Part shown: piece after piece, positions 42,992-52,687 of the stretch
Position numbering within the stretch: position 1 is the stretch's first letter
Layout of the letters: each line of letters opens with the position of its first letter
NCBI GenBank assembly: GCA_019636845.1
Contig: JAHBWV010000001.1
Location: 496,001-560,000, forward strand
Reading direction: 5' to 3'
DNA length: 64,000 bases
From: Phycisphaeraceae bacterium
Lineage (GTDB): Bacteria > Planctomycetota > Phycisphaerae > Phycisphaerales > UBA1924
The notes under the pieces: generated by a model
Seen by the model: only the letters and a program-made list of their open reading frames with translations
What the model was told of the DNA's origin: nothing
The model's database searches: none
Position numbers and translations under genes: made by a program

Positions 42992-44542
42992 CTACTTCCT
43001 GATCCTCACATCCACCACGATCGGCAGGTGGTCGCTCCCTGCCGAGTCCATGCGATCGAGACCCATCCGCGCCAGTGCGGCATCGCTCAGCCGTCTCGTG
43101 TCAATCGCGAACGCGTTCAGCACCTCACTTCCCGCATCGCTGTAGAGCACCCAGTCAAGACGCCCCGGCGTGAATGGCGTGTTCCAATCGACCCACGTGT
43201 ACGTTGCGCGCTCGCCGAGCACACGCACCGGAGCCGCAGCGAGGCCCGATCCGTCCACGTCCAGCCCTCTGCCGATCTCGTCGAGTGGTGTGCGCGTGCC
43301 GACCAGGTTCATATCGCCGCCGATCACACGCACCCACGTCGGGTCTGAGACCATCGCCGCGCCGAGCGTCGTTGCGATCGCTCTCGCCTCTGCGATTCGT
43401 GTGACATCCTCGGGGCTGCCGGCAGAGCCGCAACACTTCAGGTGCGTGCTTCCCACGACGATGTCGCCGACAGGCAGCGGCACAACACCTGCCACAAACC
43501 GTGCGCCGTGATCGCGCCCGTTGTGCGGAAACTCCACGCCATCCTTGATCAGCGGCGTGATCGGGTGCGGCGCCACAATCGCAACCCCGCGCGACTTGCC
43601 GTGCAACGCGTGCCACGATCCCGTCGGGCTGTCGATCCGTTCGGTGAACCATCGGGCGATCTGCGCCGGCTCGTCCGCGACCCACTCCTGGAGCAGCACC
43701 ACATCCGGACGCACCGACTCGATCACCCTCACGAAGCTCGCAGGGTTCTTCTCCGGAGAGTTCCAGAGCACGTTCCAATTGAGCACACGGATCGCGCCCT
43801 CCGGCTTGCCCGGCATCAGTGCGTCTGACAACACGGGCTGATCGGCTGCAGCGGGCTTCGTTGCAAGGAAGGCGTCCGACCAGCCGCGGATCTGCCCGCC
43901 ATTGTCCGCGAGCGTGATGACGCCCTCCCACGGCCCGGCCTCTTCGAACGCGCTCGTATCCGTGCCCGTCGCGACGTGGCGCGAGATGCGCACCTCGTAC
44001 CACCCCGAGGCATATGTCGGCGTGAAGAGCAGATCGAGCGCCGCCGTCGGGATGCGGGTCCTGGTGCCGGATGCGTCAACGATCGCGGCCGCTGCGCCGC
44101 TCGCCAGCGTTCCGTCCGGCTTGCGAGGCGAGAACACGATCTCAAGATCCACGCCCATTCCCGCGGCATCGATCGGGTCGAGGAGCGTTGCGCCGGTTCC
44201 GCCGTTGCCGTCGATATCGAGATGGATCGTCACGGTCTGGTCGGATGCCTGCAGCGCGCGTGGCTCTCCTTCAACACTGAACCTCAGATAAAAAAACTGA
44301 TCGTCAGCAAATGCCACCGTCTCGCGAGGCCACTCCGAGATGTCGCCATCCATCACGACCGGGCCGGACCACGGCTGATTCGAGGTTCGCCCTCCCATCA
44401 GCCCGAGCACGCTCGATCCAGCCCGGGGCTCTGCGCTCGATCCCGCGGAGTCGCACCCCGCGAGCGATGCGAGAGAACCCGCGACGAGCACGATCAACGC
44501 GGCACGAGAACGCAGGAAGGGACGAGTCGTACACGATGTCAT
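42992..44542 (-). CDS. Endonuclease/exonuclease/phosphatase-family lipoprotein
   Basis: 516 residues. A signal peptide ends in the lipobox SLAGC (Cys at about residue 30), so it is likely lipid-anchored. Residues 50-240 form a beta-rich domain like a carbohydrate-binding module (WPRETVAFADDQFFYLRFSVEG, 'VTIHLDIDGNGGTGATLLDPID'). From about residue 255 comes an EEP domain: 'IRVLNWNVLWNSPEK', 'RPDVVLLQEW', 'VGSTHLKC', 'VRVIGGDMNLVG' and 'GSDHLPIVVDVRI'; these contain the catalytic Asn, Glu, Asp and His set. Probable extracytoplasmic phosphodiesterase or nuclease. The ATG has GGAGG eight bases upstream. Confidence 0.88.
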   Translation of the reverse strand: MTSCTTRPFLRSRAALIVLVAGSLASLAGCDSAGSSAEPRAGSSVLGLMGGRTSNQPWSGPVVMDGDISEWPRETVAFADDQFFYLRFSVEGEPRALQASDQTVTIHLDIDGNGGTGATLLDPIDAAGMGVDLEIVFSPRKPDGTLASGAAAAIVDASGTRTRIPTAALDLLFTPTYASGWYEVRISRHVATGTDTSAFEEAGPWEGVITLADNGGQIRGWSDAFLATKPAAADQPVLSDALMPGKPEGAIRVLNWNVLWNSPEKNPASFVRVIESVRPDVVLLQEWVADEPAQIARWFTERIDSPTGSWHALHGKSRGVAIVAPHPITPLIKDGVEFPHNGRDHGARFVAGVVPLPVGDIVVGSTHLKCCGSAGSPEDVTRIAEARAIATTLGAAMVSDPTWVRVIGGDMNLVGTRTPLDEIGRGLDVDGSGLAAAPVRVLGERATYTWVDWNTPFTPGRLDWVLYSDAGSEVLNAFAIDTRRLSDAALARMGLDRMDSAGSDHLPIVVDVRIRK

Positions 44543-44653
44543 ACACACTGCCTCCGCGTAGAGGGATTGAGCACCCGCCAGGTGATCAGAGCCGCCCGAT
44601 CCGATGGAGCCGGGCCGGCATTGTTGGATGCCCGCGCCCGCGTGTCCGGGCAA

Positions 44654-47600
44654 TTACTCTGTCACGAGTTCGATCCAATCTAGATTGAACAAATACCCTG
44701 GCCCGCCCCGGAAGACCAGCCACAAGTCGTGCGTCCCACCGGGCGAGACGACGGGCATCTCGACCTCTTGCCATATCGTCCACCCGCCGGTGGCCGGCAC
44801 CTCGATGATGCCGATCAACTGTCCCTTGACGCCGCCCAGGCGTGCCTCGATCACGCCGCCCCGTGTCGCCGAAGCGATGCGCACCCGGATCGAACGCACG
44901 CCGTCCATGCGTACCGGGCTGAACGATGCGTTGTCCTCGTTCTCGATGAAGGCCAGAGCGGTCGTCTGGGCACCGGTGCTGTCACTCTTGGTCTCGACCT
45001 GTGTTCCCTTTGATGTTGTCGCTCGCTCCGCCTCGATGCGGCGCAACTGGAGCGTCACGTCGGCACGGCCGGTCAACGCACCGACGCCAGGCGCGCCGCC
45101 GTCGGTGTACGTGGCGCGCAGCACGATCTGCGGCTTCGTGTTCGGATCGCCCTCCGGCTCTGGACCGAGCAGGAGCTCGCCAGAGAGGCCGCTCGCTCGA
45201 TCGATCACCGTGACGAGGTTGCCCCGTTTCAATCCGAGCTCGACCGAGACGCGCGCGAGATCAATCTTTGAACCGTCCTCCGGGTCATCGATGCGAAGCC
45301 GATAGCGAACACGCTCTCCCTCGCGCACGAGCGTTCCTTGCGCGGGAGACTCGAATCGCAGCCGCGGCGCGGTGTTACCCGCGTGGATCGTGACGTGACC
45401 ATCGCCCGCGATACCCGCGCTGTCGATCGCTCGAACCCGAACTCGCTTCACGCCCGGCTCGGTGAATGTGTGCGCCGCGCGCATCCCCTTCGCGTCAGGC
45501 ATGCCGTCCCCGTCAAAGTCCCACTCAATCGAGAGAGGACCGCTCCCACCCGCTCGCGACCTCGACACGCTCGCAGAGGCGTCGAACTCGACCCGCAGCG
45601 GCACCGCACCGTTGGTCACGCTCGCGCTCGTCAACACACGCGGCGGGCGATTCCCTGACGCGTGGTAGTCGATGCGAGAGATGCGAGAGTCGGTGTTCAG
45701 CCCGCCGAACTCGCTTCCCCATTCGATCAGATACAGCCGCCCATCCGGTCCCATCTCGAGATCGTGTGGCCTCAGGAACGGGACGCCGGACAAGAACGGC
45801 TCGATCTCGAGCACGTCCCCGTCATCGTCCGTGCGCACCGAGTACAGCCGCCCTCTCGCCCACTCGTACATGAAGGTCGCGCCGTCCATCGATGGGGGCA
45901 GGGCGTGAGGGCTCAGCGCGCCGTGCCGCTCGCGCAGCCATGACGCACGATACGTCGGGCCTCCCATCGCGCACCGCCCGCCGGAGCCCATGACCGGAAA
46001 CTCCACCGATCGCCCGTAGGGATACCAGACCCACGCTGGCACGGCAGGTGGGAGGACGCGCGCCCCCGCGCGATTCGGTGAGTCATTGATCGGCGCGGTG
46101 ACATCGAAGAAATCACCCGGCTGCTTGGTGGCGAAGTCGTACGCGCGGTAGGGCTTGTTGTTCGCGATGACATACGGCCAGCCGAAGTTCCCCGCCATTC
46201 GTGCCTGGTTGAACTCGTCGTGCCCACGCGGTCCGCGTTCGGCACTCTCAGAGTCCGAGTCCGGGCCGACATCGCCGAAGTAGAGCCAGTTCCTGACGGG
46301 ATCGATGCCGATGCGGAACGGATTGCGGCAGCCCATCACATAGATCTCCGGCCTGCCCTCCGAGCCGTCGCTCGGGAACAGGTTGCCTTCCGGGATCTCA
46401 TAGCCGCCTTCAGGAAGCGGCCGGATTCGCAGGATCTTCCCGCGCAGGTCCGCCGTGCTCGCGCTGCTCTTCTGCGCGTCCCACGGCATCCGACCCTCTC
46501 GCTGATCGATCGGCGCAAAGCCGTCGGATGCGAACGGATTGGTGTTGTCACCCGTCGAAAGATACAGGAGGCCATCGGGGCCGAACGCGACCGAGCCCCC
46601 GCTGTGGCAGCACTCGAGCCGCTGCGTCGGCACATCGAGCAGGACACGCTCGCTCGCCGGGTCGAGCACCTCGTCCAGCAGCGTGAATCGTGAGAGTCGG
46701 TTGAGCGACTTCGTCCCGACCGGCGAGTAATAGATGTAGATCCAGCCGTTCTCGAGAAAGTCAGGGTCCAGCGTCATGCCGAGCAGGCCGTCTTCGAGCT
46801 CGGTCGTGACGTTCAGCGCGCCCGCGATGCGCACGCCAAGTTCTTCCGACCATACCTTCACGAGCCCGCCTCGCTCGATGTAGACCACCCGTCCATCACC
46901 CGCCACCGCGAGTTCCATCGGGTCGAGCGTCGCGCCATCGATGGTCACGATTTCGTAGTTCTCATCGATGGTGCCCCCGGCATCGTGCGAAGCCGATCCA
47001 TCGATCCCCAGAGCCCACGCGATGCCCCCTTTGAGATGCTCTATGAACGCCGGCTCTGCGAATGACTCCTTCGTGTGCCCGAGCCCTGTGTAGAACGATC
47101 GGCCACCGTCGTACAAGTGGCACCACGCGATCGGATGATCGAATGGGGGCTCCTTCGACATGATGCCGCCTTGATAACTCGACTCGTCCATGGTCATCAG
47201 AACGTGGACCTTGCCGCGCGGGCTCTTCTGGTAGTCGTACCACTCGTCCGTTCTGATCCAGCGCGCCGGCAGGTGACGAGTCGCCGGGTGGGTTCGGTCC
47301 ACCACGTTGATCGTCGCCCGCTGGGTCGCCGGATGGGTCTTGAACGCAGCACCGACCAGGCCCATGTACCACGCCCAGTCATACTCCGTGTCCGCCGCGG
47401 CGTGGATCCCCACCCATCCCCGCCCCGACCTCACAAACCGCTCCATCGCGCCCTGCTGCTCATCGTTCAGCACATCGCCCGTCGTGCTGAGGAACACGAT
47501 CACGCCGTACTGATTCAACTGCTCGTCGGTGAAGACCTCGCTCTCCTGAGACCAATCGACCTCAAGCCCCATCTCTCGGCCGATTCGCATGAGCGACTCC

Positions 47601-47776
47601 GCCCCGACGGCGATGGAGTCGTGCCTGAAGCCCGCGGTGCGGCTGAAGATCAGCATCCCCGAAGGTGGTGCGGCAATCACCGGGCGGCCAATCCCAAGAA
47701 TGGCGAGCACACACAGCAACATGGGCCAAACACGCGACACCGCCCGTATCCTGACTCGTTGGGAGAGCACGCTCAT
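44654..47776 (-). CDS. Exported ThuA - sugar dehydrogenase - PKD - CBM6-like fusion protein
   Basis: 1040 residues. After a signal peptide (to about residue 36) come four modules. A ThuA-like domain (about 40-250) has 'MLIFSRTAGFRHDSI' and 'GRGWVGIHAAADTEYDW'. A glucose/sorbosone-dehydrogenase-type beta-propeller (about 270-690) has 'DGRVVYIERGGLVKVW', 'PDGLLYLSTGDNTNPF' and 'GRLYLIEWGSEFGG'. A PKD domain (about 700-790) has 'SIEWDFDGDG…HTFTEPGVKRVRV'. The C-terminal 125 residues read like a family 6 carbohydrate-binding module. This set is typical of planctomycete polysaccharide use. The exact substrate and cofactor (PQQ is usual for the propeller) are not readable from sequence. Confidence 0.88.
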   Translation of the reverse strand: MSVLSQRVRIRAVSRVWPMLLCVLAILGIGRPVIAAPPSGMLIFSRTAGFRHDSIAVGAESLMRIGREMGLEVDWSQESEVFTDEQLNQYGVIVFLSTTGDVLNDEQQGAMERFVRSGRGWVGIHAAADTEYDWAWYMGLVGAAFKTHPATQRATINVVDRTHPATRHLPARWIRTDEWYDYQKSPRGKVHVLMTMDESSYQGGIMSKEPPFDHPIAWCHLYDGGRSFYTGLGHTKESFAEPAFIEHLKGGIAWALGIDGSASHDAGGTIDENYEIVTIDGATLDPMELAVAGDGRVVYIERGGLVKVWSEELGVRIAGALNVTTELEDGLLGMTLDPDFLENGWIYIYYSPVGTKSLNRLSRFTLLDEVLDPASERVLLDVPTQRLECCHSGGSVAFGPDGLLYLSTGDNTNPFASDGFAPIDQREGRMPWDAQKSSASTADLRGKILRIRPLPEGGYEIPEGNLFPSDGSEGRPEIYVMGCRNPFRIGIDPVRNWLYFGDVGPDSDSESAERGPRGHDEFNQARMAGNFGWPYVIANNKPYRAYDFATKQPGDFFDVTAPINDSPNRAGARVLPPAVPAWVWYPYGRSVEFPVMGSGGRCAMGGPTYRASWLRERHGALSPHALPPSMDGATFMYEWARGRLYSVRTDDDGDVLEIEPFLSGVPFLRPHDLEMGPDGRLYLIEWGSEFGGLNTDSRISRIDYHASGNRPPRVLTSASVTNGAVPLRVEFDASASVSRSRAGGSGPLSIEWDFDGDGMPDAKGMRAAHTFTEPGVKRVRVRAIDSAGIAGDGHVTIHAGNTAPRLRFESPAQGTLVREGERVRYRLRIDDPEDGSKIDLARVSVELGLKRGNLVTVIDRASGLSGELLLGPEPEGDPNTKPQIVLRATYTDGGAPGVGALTGRADVTLQLRRIEAERATTSKGTQVETKSDSTGAQTTALAFIENEDNASFSPVRMDGVRSIRVRIASATRGGVIEARLGGVKGQLIGIIEVPATGGWTIWQEVEMPVVSPGGTHDLWLVFRGGPGYLFNLDWIELVTE

Positions 47777-47941
47777 GCTCGCAGCGTACACACCTGCGGG
47801 CGACAATGCCCCGAATCCAGCCGCAATGTCGGTCCGGAATGCCTGTTCGGCTGACGGGATCCCCGTCGATGCGCATCCGGTGCTCATCGTCTGCCTCAGA
47901 TCCTTCCCATACCCACCCCTTTGGATCCAGCTCTACACGCC

Positions 47942-49702
47942 ATGACTGCACTCATCGAACTCATCCGCATCCTACTCGTCGCGCTCTTCAGCATCGCGGT
48001 TCGTGCCGCGGCTGGTTCCGACGGGGTGATCCACACACCCGGAGACATGCCCGACCTGGCATACACGCTCGCGTATGAGCCGGGGGAACTCCCCGCACTC
48101 TCGGTTGGTCTCTCCTTCAAGGGCTCCGGAGACGGCGTGAGCACCATCTCGCTCCCCGAGCAGTGGGGCGGGATCGACGAGCCGGGCAATGACATCGCAT
48201 CGATCGTGGCGTCGTCGGATGACGGCACGCCGATCAAGGTAAGCCGCGACGGGCCGCGTACATGGACCATTTCTCACACGCCCGGAGCACGCATCACCTG
48301 CGAGTACCGGATCGCCCCTGGAAAGCGCGAGCCGTGGAGGCGAGGCAACGACTACCGCACCGTCGTCTCGCCGGAACTGGTCCACGCGATCGGAAATCTC
48401 GCTCTCGCGTATCCAGATCACATGCGAACGCCCGAGCCACGCGAGATTGCGCTCGACCTCACGGGCCTTGCGATGCCAGGATGGCAGGTCGTGTCGTCGC
48501 ACGGGCCCGGCCCGAGCCGGCGCGTTGTGCGGATGCCCGGTGAGAAGTTCCTTCACGCGGCATTCATCGCAGGCAACGGGCGCATGCTCGAGAAGCAGAT
48601 CGGCCGCAACCGCCTCGGCGTCTACATCCATTCCGATCTGTGGTCCTTCAGCGACGAAACGTTCGCCGACCTCTGCGCCACAATCGTCCGGGCGGAGCGA
48701 GACTTCTTCGCTGACCATTCAGATCCGTGGTTTCTCATCAGTCTGGTGCCGCAGGGCAACTCCGCCCCCGGCGGCTACTCCCTGGGCGGGACCGGCTTGA
48801 CCAATGCCTTCGCGCTTTTCTGCACCCCCAATATGTCTCTGGAGCCGGGGAGCCACCAGCTCCGCAGCGTCCAGCGTCTGCTTGCCCATGAGTACATGCA
48901 CACATGGATCGGGGGGAAGATCTCCGTGCGCGACACGCCGGAGCCGCTTGGCTACTGGTTCTCCGAGGGCTTCACCGACTTTCTCGCGCGGCGCGTGCTG
49001 CACAAGACGGGTTTGTGGACCGACGTGGAGTATGCCGCGGACCTTTCTGATGCGCTCGGTCGCTACGACGCGAGCCCGGAGCGGAGCGCGGGCAACAACG
49101 CGATCGCCGGGGGGTTCTGGTCCGATCCGATTGTTCGCGATCTGCCGTACCGACGCGGCGACCTGCTCGCGTTGGCGATCGATGAGCGTATCCGTGCGGC
49201 GAACGCGTCCGATGAGGGCACGCGGACGCTCGAACACCTCATCCGCGATCTGCTCACTCGCGCGATCGAGAACGGCGAGCATGCGACGACCGACAAGATC
49301 CTCACCCTCGTTGAGGCATATACCGACGCGGACTTCGCGGGCCGCGCTCGCGCGAGCATCAACGACGGGGGCCACATCCCGATCCCCGAGCGGACCACGG
49401 TCCCCGCGCTCGAGCTCACAACGCGGCAGATGCGGTCCTCGGATCCCGGTTTCGACATGGAAGCGACACGAACCAGCAAGATCATCACCGGCATTTTCCC
49501 TGGTTCGGGAGCGGCCGAAGCGGGACTCATGGACGGCATGAAGCTCGTGAGTTTCACGATGAACAACGGGTCGGGCGCCCCGCCCAAGGCCGTTGCGACC
49601 ATCAAGTCTGAGTCCGGCGACGAGATCACCTTCGAGTATGAGGCAGTCTCCGCGCCACGCGCGGTCCGCGCGTATGTGCCAGTGCCGCATCGTCCCGATT
49701 GA
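47942..49702 (+). CDS. M61-like metallopeptidase with C-terminal PDZ-like domain, exported
   Basis: 586 residues. The N-terminus is hydrophobic (LIELIRILLVALFSIAVRAA), a signal peptide or anchor. The zinc motif HEYMH is at 316-320, with a downstream Glu in 'YWFSEGFTDFLARR', as in gluzincins of the M1/M61 clan; 'MHTWIGGKI' fits M61 glycyl aminopeptidases. Residues from about 480 look like a PDZ domain (IITGIFPGSGAAEAGLMDGMKLVSF). The start is not marked by a good ribosome site. It is divergent from the ThuA fusion gene and may act on exported proteins. Confidence 0.85.
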   Translation: MTALIELIRILLVALFSIAVRAAAGSDGVIHTPGDMPDLAYTLAYEPGELPALSVGLSFKGSGDGVSTISLPEQWGGIDEPGNDIASIVASSDDGTPIKVSRDGPRTWTISHTPGARITCEYRIAPGKREPWRRGNDYRTVVSPELVHAIGNLALAYPDHMRTPEPREIALDLTGLAMPGWQVVSSHGPGPSRRVVRMPGEKFLHAAFIAGNGRMLEKQIGRNRLGVYIHSDLWSFSDETFADLCATIVRAERDFFADHSDPWFLISLVPQGNSAPGGYSLGGTGLTNAFALFCTPNMSLEPGSHQLRSVQRLLAHEYMHTWIGGKISVRDTPEPLGYWFSEGFTDFLARRVLHKTGLWTDVEYAADLSDALGRYDASPERSAGNNAIAGGFWSDPIVRDLPYRRGDLLALAIDERIRAANASDEGTRTLEHLIRDLLTRAIENGEHATTDKILTLVEAYTDADFAGRARASINDGGHIPIPERTTVPALELTTRQMRSSDPGFDMEATRTSKIITGIFPGSGAAEAGLMDGMKLVSFTMNNGSGAPPKAVATIKSESGDEITFEYEAVSAPRAVRAYVPVPHRPD

Positions 49703-49738
49703 GTGCATACGAGGCACATTCGGGCGGTAAGATCGGGC

Positions 49739-50308
49739 ATGAGCCCGCGCACCCATGGAGCGGTTCCGTCGCCATCGAGCCCATCGGCGGTCGCCATCGT
49801 CCAGACGGCGATCGGTCCTCTTCGGTTGTCGGCGACGGCCGCGGGGGTGACTTCTGTTGAGTTCGATGCACCGGCGACGGAGGACCGGGCCGCGCATAGG
49901 ACAGACCCCGACGCGGAGAGGGTGCTCCGCAAGGCGATCGACCAGATCGAACGATACTTCAAGGGGACTCTGACGCACTTTGCTCTCCCACTTGCGCCGG
50001 CCGGAACGGACTTTCAGAAACGGGTCTGGAAGCAGATCGGCGCGATCCCCTATGGCTCGACGACGACCTACGGCCAGATCGCTCGGTCGCTCGGCGATGC
50101 CAACGCCTCGCGCGCGGTCGGGTTGGCGAATGGGAGCAACCCGATTCCCATCATCGTGCCCTGCCATCGGGTGATCGGGGCCGATGGCGGGCTCACCGGC
50201 TTCGGTGGGGGTATCGAGCGCAAGAAGTGGTTGATCGAGCACGAGCGGCGTGTGGCGACGGGGCCGGACGGTGGGGACTTCCTACTGTTCTCCGGCCTTG
50301 CTCTCTGA
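49739..50308 (+). CDS. ogt: Methylated-DNA-protein-cysteine methyltransferase
   Basis: 189 residues. The alkyl-acceptor motif PCHRV has its Cys at residue 142, preceded by the helix-turn-helix (GTDFQKRVWKQIGAIPYGSTTTYGQIARSLG) that inserts into DNA and followed by 'GLTGFGGGIERKKWLIEHE'. The protein removes O6-alkyl groups from guanine by irreversible self-alkylation. Normal length for Ogt/MGMT; the first 15 residues are a non-conserved tail. It is followed 49 bases later by the phosphatase gene. Confidence 0.95.
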   Translation: MSPRTHGAVPSPSSPSAVAIVQTAIGPLRLSATAAGVTSVEFDAPATEDRAAHRTDPDAERVLRKAIDQIERYFKGTLTHFALPLAPAGTDFQKRVWKQIGAIPYGSTTTYGQIARSLGDANASRAVGLANGSNPIPIIVPCHRVIGADGGLTGFGGGIERKKWLIEHERRVATGPDGGDFLLFSGLAL

Positions 50309-50357
50309 AACCATCTGAACCCGAACCGGCGCGGAACCGACCACGCGCTCGACGGCC

Positions 50358-51917
50358 ATGCCACCCGACACCATCCCCAAAGAGTTCGTCTCGCTGTACG
50401 AGAGCGAACGCGCACGGACGCTGCGAACCCGCGCGATCTGGTACTGCGCGATCGCCGTTGGGTATCTCTTGCTGAAGCTGCCTCGGGGGATCATGGGCGC
50501 GCTGGCGTCGGAGCGGTTCATCGGCCCCTGGGCCCAGGTTGTTTCGGATGCGGCGATCCTGCTGCTGCACGCGGGGACACTGGTGTATCTGGCGTGGCGG
50601 GCGCGGACGCGCGAGTCGCTCGTCCACGTGATGAGCTGGGTGATCGTCGGCGCGTGCATCATCGCCATCATCGCCACGCCCCTGAGCGACAACACGAACC
50701 TGATCAAGGATGCGTTGCCGGTCTCGGAGCCTCGTGCGGCGTTCCTGCAGGGCATCGCCACGCTGGTCGCCGTCTTCTTCATCCACTTTGTATCGACGTG
50801 GCTCGTCAACCTCTCTCCGAAGGAGGGGCTCGAACTGATCCTGCCGATCCTGGCGGTGTTCGCGGGGGTGACGCTTTTCATTACCGACACGACGTTTGTG
50901 CTCAAGCTGACGCTGATCGGGATGGCCCCGCTTGCGGGGCTGCCGGGCTTTGTGTGGTCGTGGTGGCTGCATCGATCGTTCAACGAGCGATTCATGGCGA
51001 GGGAGGCGTCGCGCCGCTACCACGATGTGACGCGCGAACTGACCGATGCGAGGACAGTCCATGAGGCGCTCTTCCCGAGGCCGATCACCACAGGGCCGGT
51101 GCGAGTGGAGTATCGCTACGAGCCGGCGCAGCAGATCGGCGGGGACTTTGTCTTCATCCATCCTGCGTTCCCTGCGCCGACGCCCCTCTCTGATGCGGGT
51201 GTGCCGCAGCGGCTCACGACGCTCTCCGATCTGCCGGAGCAGGAGGCACCTGCTGCATCCGAGTGCGGGGCTCTTGAGGGCATTCGACCGATCTCGATCG
51301 TCTTGATCGACGTCACTGGTCATGGGTTCACGGCGGCTCTGGCTGTGAATCGGCTGTTCGGTGAGCTGGAGCGGACGTTCGCGCTCGCGCCGGAGTCGAG
51401 GCCGGGCCAGGTGCTCGCCACGCTGAATCACTTCACGGGCGCGCTTCTGGCGACGAAGGGGATCTACGCGACGGCGATCTGCATGAGGGCGGAGCCGGTG
51501 GTGGAGGCGGGTGTGGTGGTGGGTGTGGAGGTGAGGTGGGCGAACGCCGGGCATCCGGCGGCGTTGCTGCTGCCTCGCGCGGGGTTCGCGCGCCGACTGG
51601 ATGCCACGGCTCCGATCCTTGGCATGCTTGATCCGCCGGTGTTTGATCCGGGGGAGCTGCGTGTGAGGTTGGCCCCGGGTGATTCCATTCTTGCGTACTC
51701 GGATGGGGCGATTGAGTTGGAGGGTGAGGGGGGCGAGTTGCTTGGTGTCGAGGGCTTCACCCGGATGGTGGAGGCATGCCGCCGGAGTGAGGCGGCGGGC
51801 GAGGGGTTGTGCGACCGGTTGATGCGTGAGATCGAGCCGCTGCGGACGAGGTCCGGCAAGCGTGACGACACGCTGCTGGTGCGTGTGACCGCGGCGGAAG
51901 GGGTTGCGCCGGTGTGA
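50358..51917 (+). CDS. Membrane-anchored SpoIIE/RsbU-type serine phosphatase
   Basis: 519 residues. Residues 25-215 hold about six membrane segments without a recognisable sensor fold. After a short linker helix (EASRRYHDVTRELTDARTVHEALFP, 235-260) a PPM phosphatase domain follows, with 'QQIGGDFVF', 'VLIDVTGHGFTAAL', 'WANAGHPAALLL', 'ILAYSDGAIEL' and 'RDDTLLVRV'. The metal-binding Asp residues are all present. Such proteins dephosphorylate anti-anti-sigma factors or similar partners in response to membrane signals. No partner STAS or anti-sigma gene lies next to it, so the target is unknown. Confidence 0.92.
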   Translation: MPPDTIPKEFVSLYESERARTLRTRAIWYCAIAVGYLLLKLPRGIMGALASERFIGPWAQVVSDAAILLLHAGTLVYLAWRARTRESLVHVMSWVIVGACIIAIIATPLSDNTNLIKDALPVSEPRAAFLQGIATLVAVFFIHFVSTWLVNLSPKEGLELILPILAVFAGVTLFITDTTFVLKLTLIGMAPLAGLPGFVWSWWLHRSFNERFMAREASRRYHDVTRELTDARTVHEALFPRPITTGPVRVEYRYEPAQQIGGDFVFIHPAFPAPTPLSDAGVPQRLTTLSDLPEQEAPAASECGALEGIRPISIVLIDVTGHGFTAALAVNRLFGELERTFALAPESRPGQVLATLNHFTGALLATKGIYATAICMRAEPVVEAGVVVGVEVRWANAGHPAALLLPRAGFARRLDATAPILGMLDPPVFDPGELRVRLAPGDSILAYSDGAIELEGEGGELLGVEGFTRMVEACRRSEAAGEGLCDRLMREIEPLRTRSGKRDDTLLVRVTAAEGVAPV

Positions 51918-52020
51918 TGCACGCGGGATTGCGTGCGCGAGCGGATCATGCGTGCAATCAAAGACTGGGGTGAACACCCATCCAGGGAACGCTTCGGTGT
52001 GATGTGCCGTATCTCAGGGC

Positions 52021-52626
52021 ATGTGGCGAATTGCCTCATTTGTCGCGTTACTGGTGGGATTGGTGGGGCTCATCGTGTGGGCTGTGGTGGCGTTGGCACT
52101 GGAGCCGGAGCGAGAGTGGGTGCGCAAGCAGCCGCTGGCGAACCCGATCGGGGTGGTGAGTGTCGAGGGAGGTGTGCTGCACCTTGCGGATGGGAGGTCC
52201 ATTCGCGTGGCGGGGATCGAACCGCGTGCAGGCGTCGATGCCGAGCTCTTCGATACGTTCCTGCGAGCGGCGACGGTTCAGGGTGTCGAGATCGAGCGTG
52301 ATGCGGGCGATGGATCGGCGGTGATGCTCGCGGAGCCGCGGTTTCATTACACGTGTGGCACGTGTGCTCGGGGACGCTTGGGGCACTCAATCTCGTGCCG
52401 CTTGGATGTGCTGGCGATCATGACTGACTACGCGGAGATGAGGGATAGTGAAGCCCTGACGGGGCGTGAGCGGTGGCGGCTCGAGGCGGCAATGCTTCTG
52501 AGGAACGGCGGAGAGCCGGTCTCCATCGGCGTTCGGGGCGATTCTCTCGCGATGTGCGGCGCGACGTTCAACCTGGCGCGGTTCGACGAGTACGCGGAGG
52601 CGATCGTGGGGCGAGGGCCGGAGTGA
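52021..52626 (+). CDS. Membrane-anchored protein of unknown function
   Basis: 201 residues. One N-terminal membrane segment (WRIASFVALLVGLVGLIVWAVVALAL) is followed by a soluble domain. 'VVSVEGGVLHLADGRSIRVAGIEPRAG' is faintly like the start of a staphylococcal-nuclease-type OB fold, but the catalytic Arg/Glu pattern is not evident. A CxxC (YTCGTCARG) and two further Cys could form a metal site. I do not assign a function. Confidence 0.6.
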   Translation: MWRIASFVALLVGLVGLIVWAVVALALEPEREWVRKQPLANPIGVVSVEGGVLHLADGRSIRVAGIEPRAGVDAELFDTFLRAATVQGVEIERDAGDGSAVMLAEPRFHYTCGTCARGRLGHSISCRLDVLAIMTDYAEMRDSEALTGRERWRLEAAMLLRNGGEPVSIGVRGDSLAMCGATFNLARFDEYAEAIVGRGPE

Positions 52627-52687
52627 ACAGCACGTCCGCGCGTCGGACATTGAATGCGCGGGTGAAGGGCGCGATTGCGAATGTGTG

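Noticed and set aside
52634..52648. GTCCG/CGGAC hairpin as terminator after the 52021-52626 gene
   Set aside because: Five-pair stem with no T-run; too weak to call.
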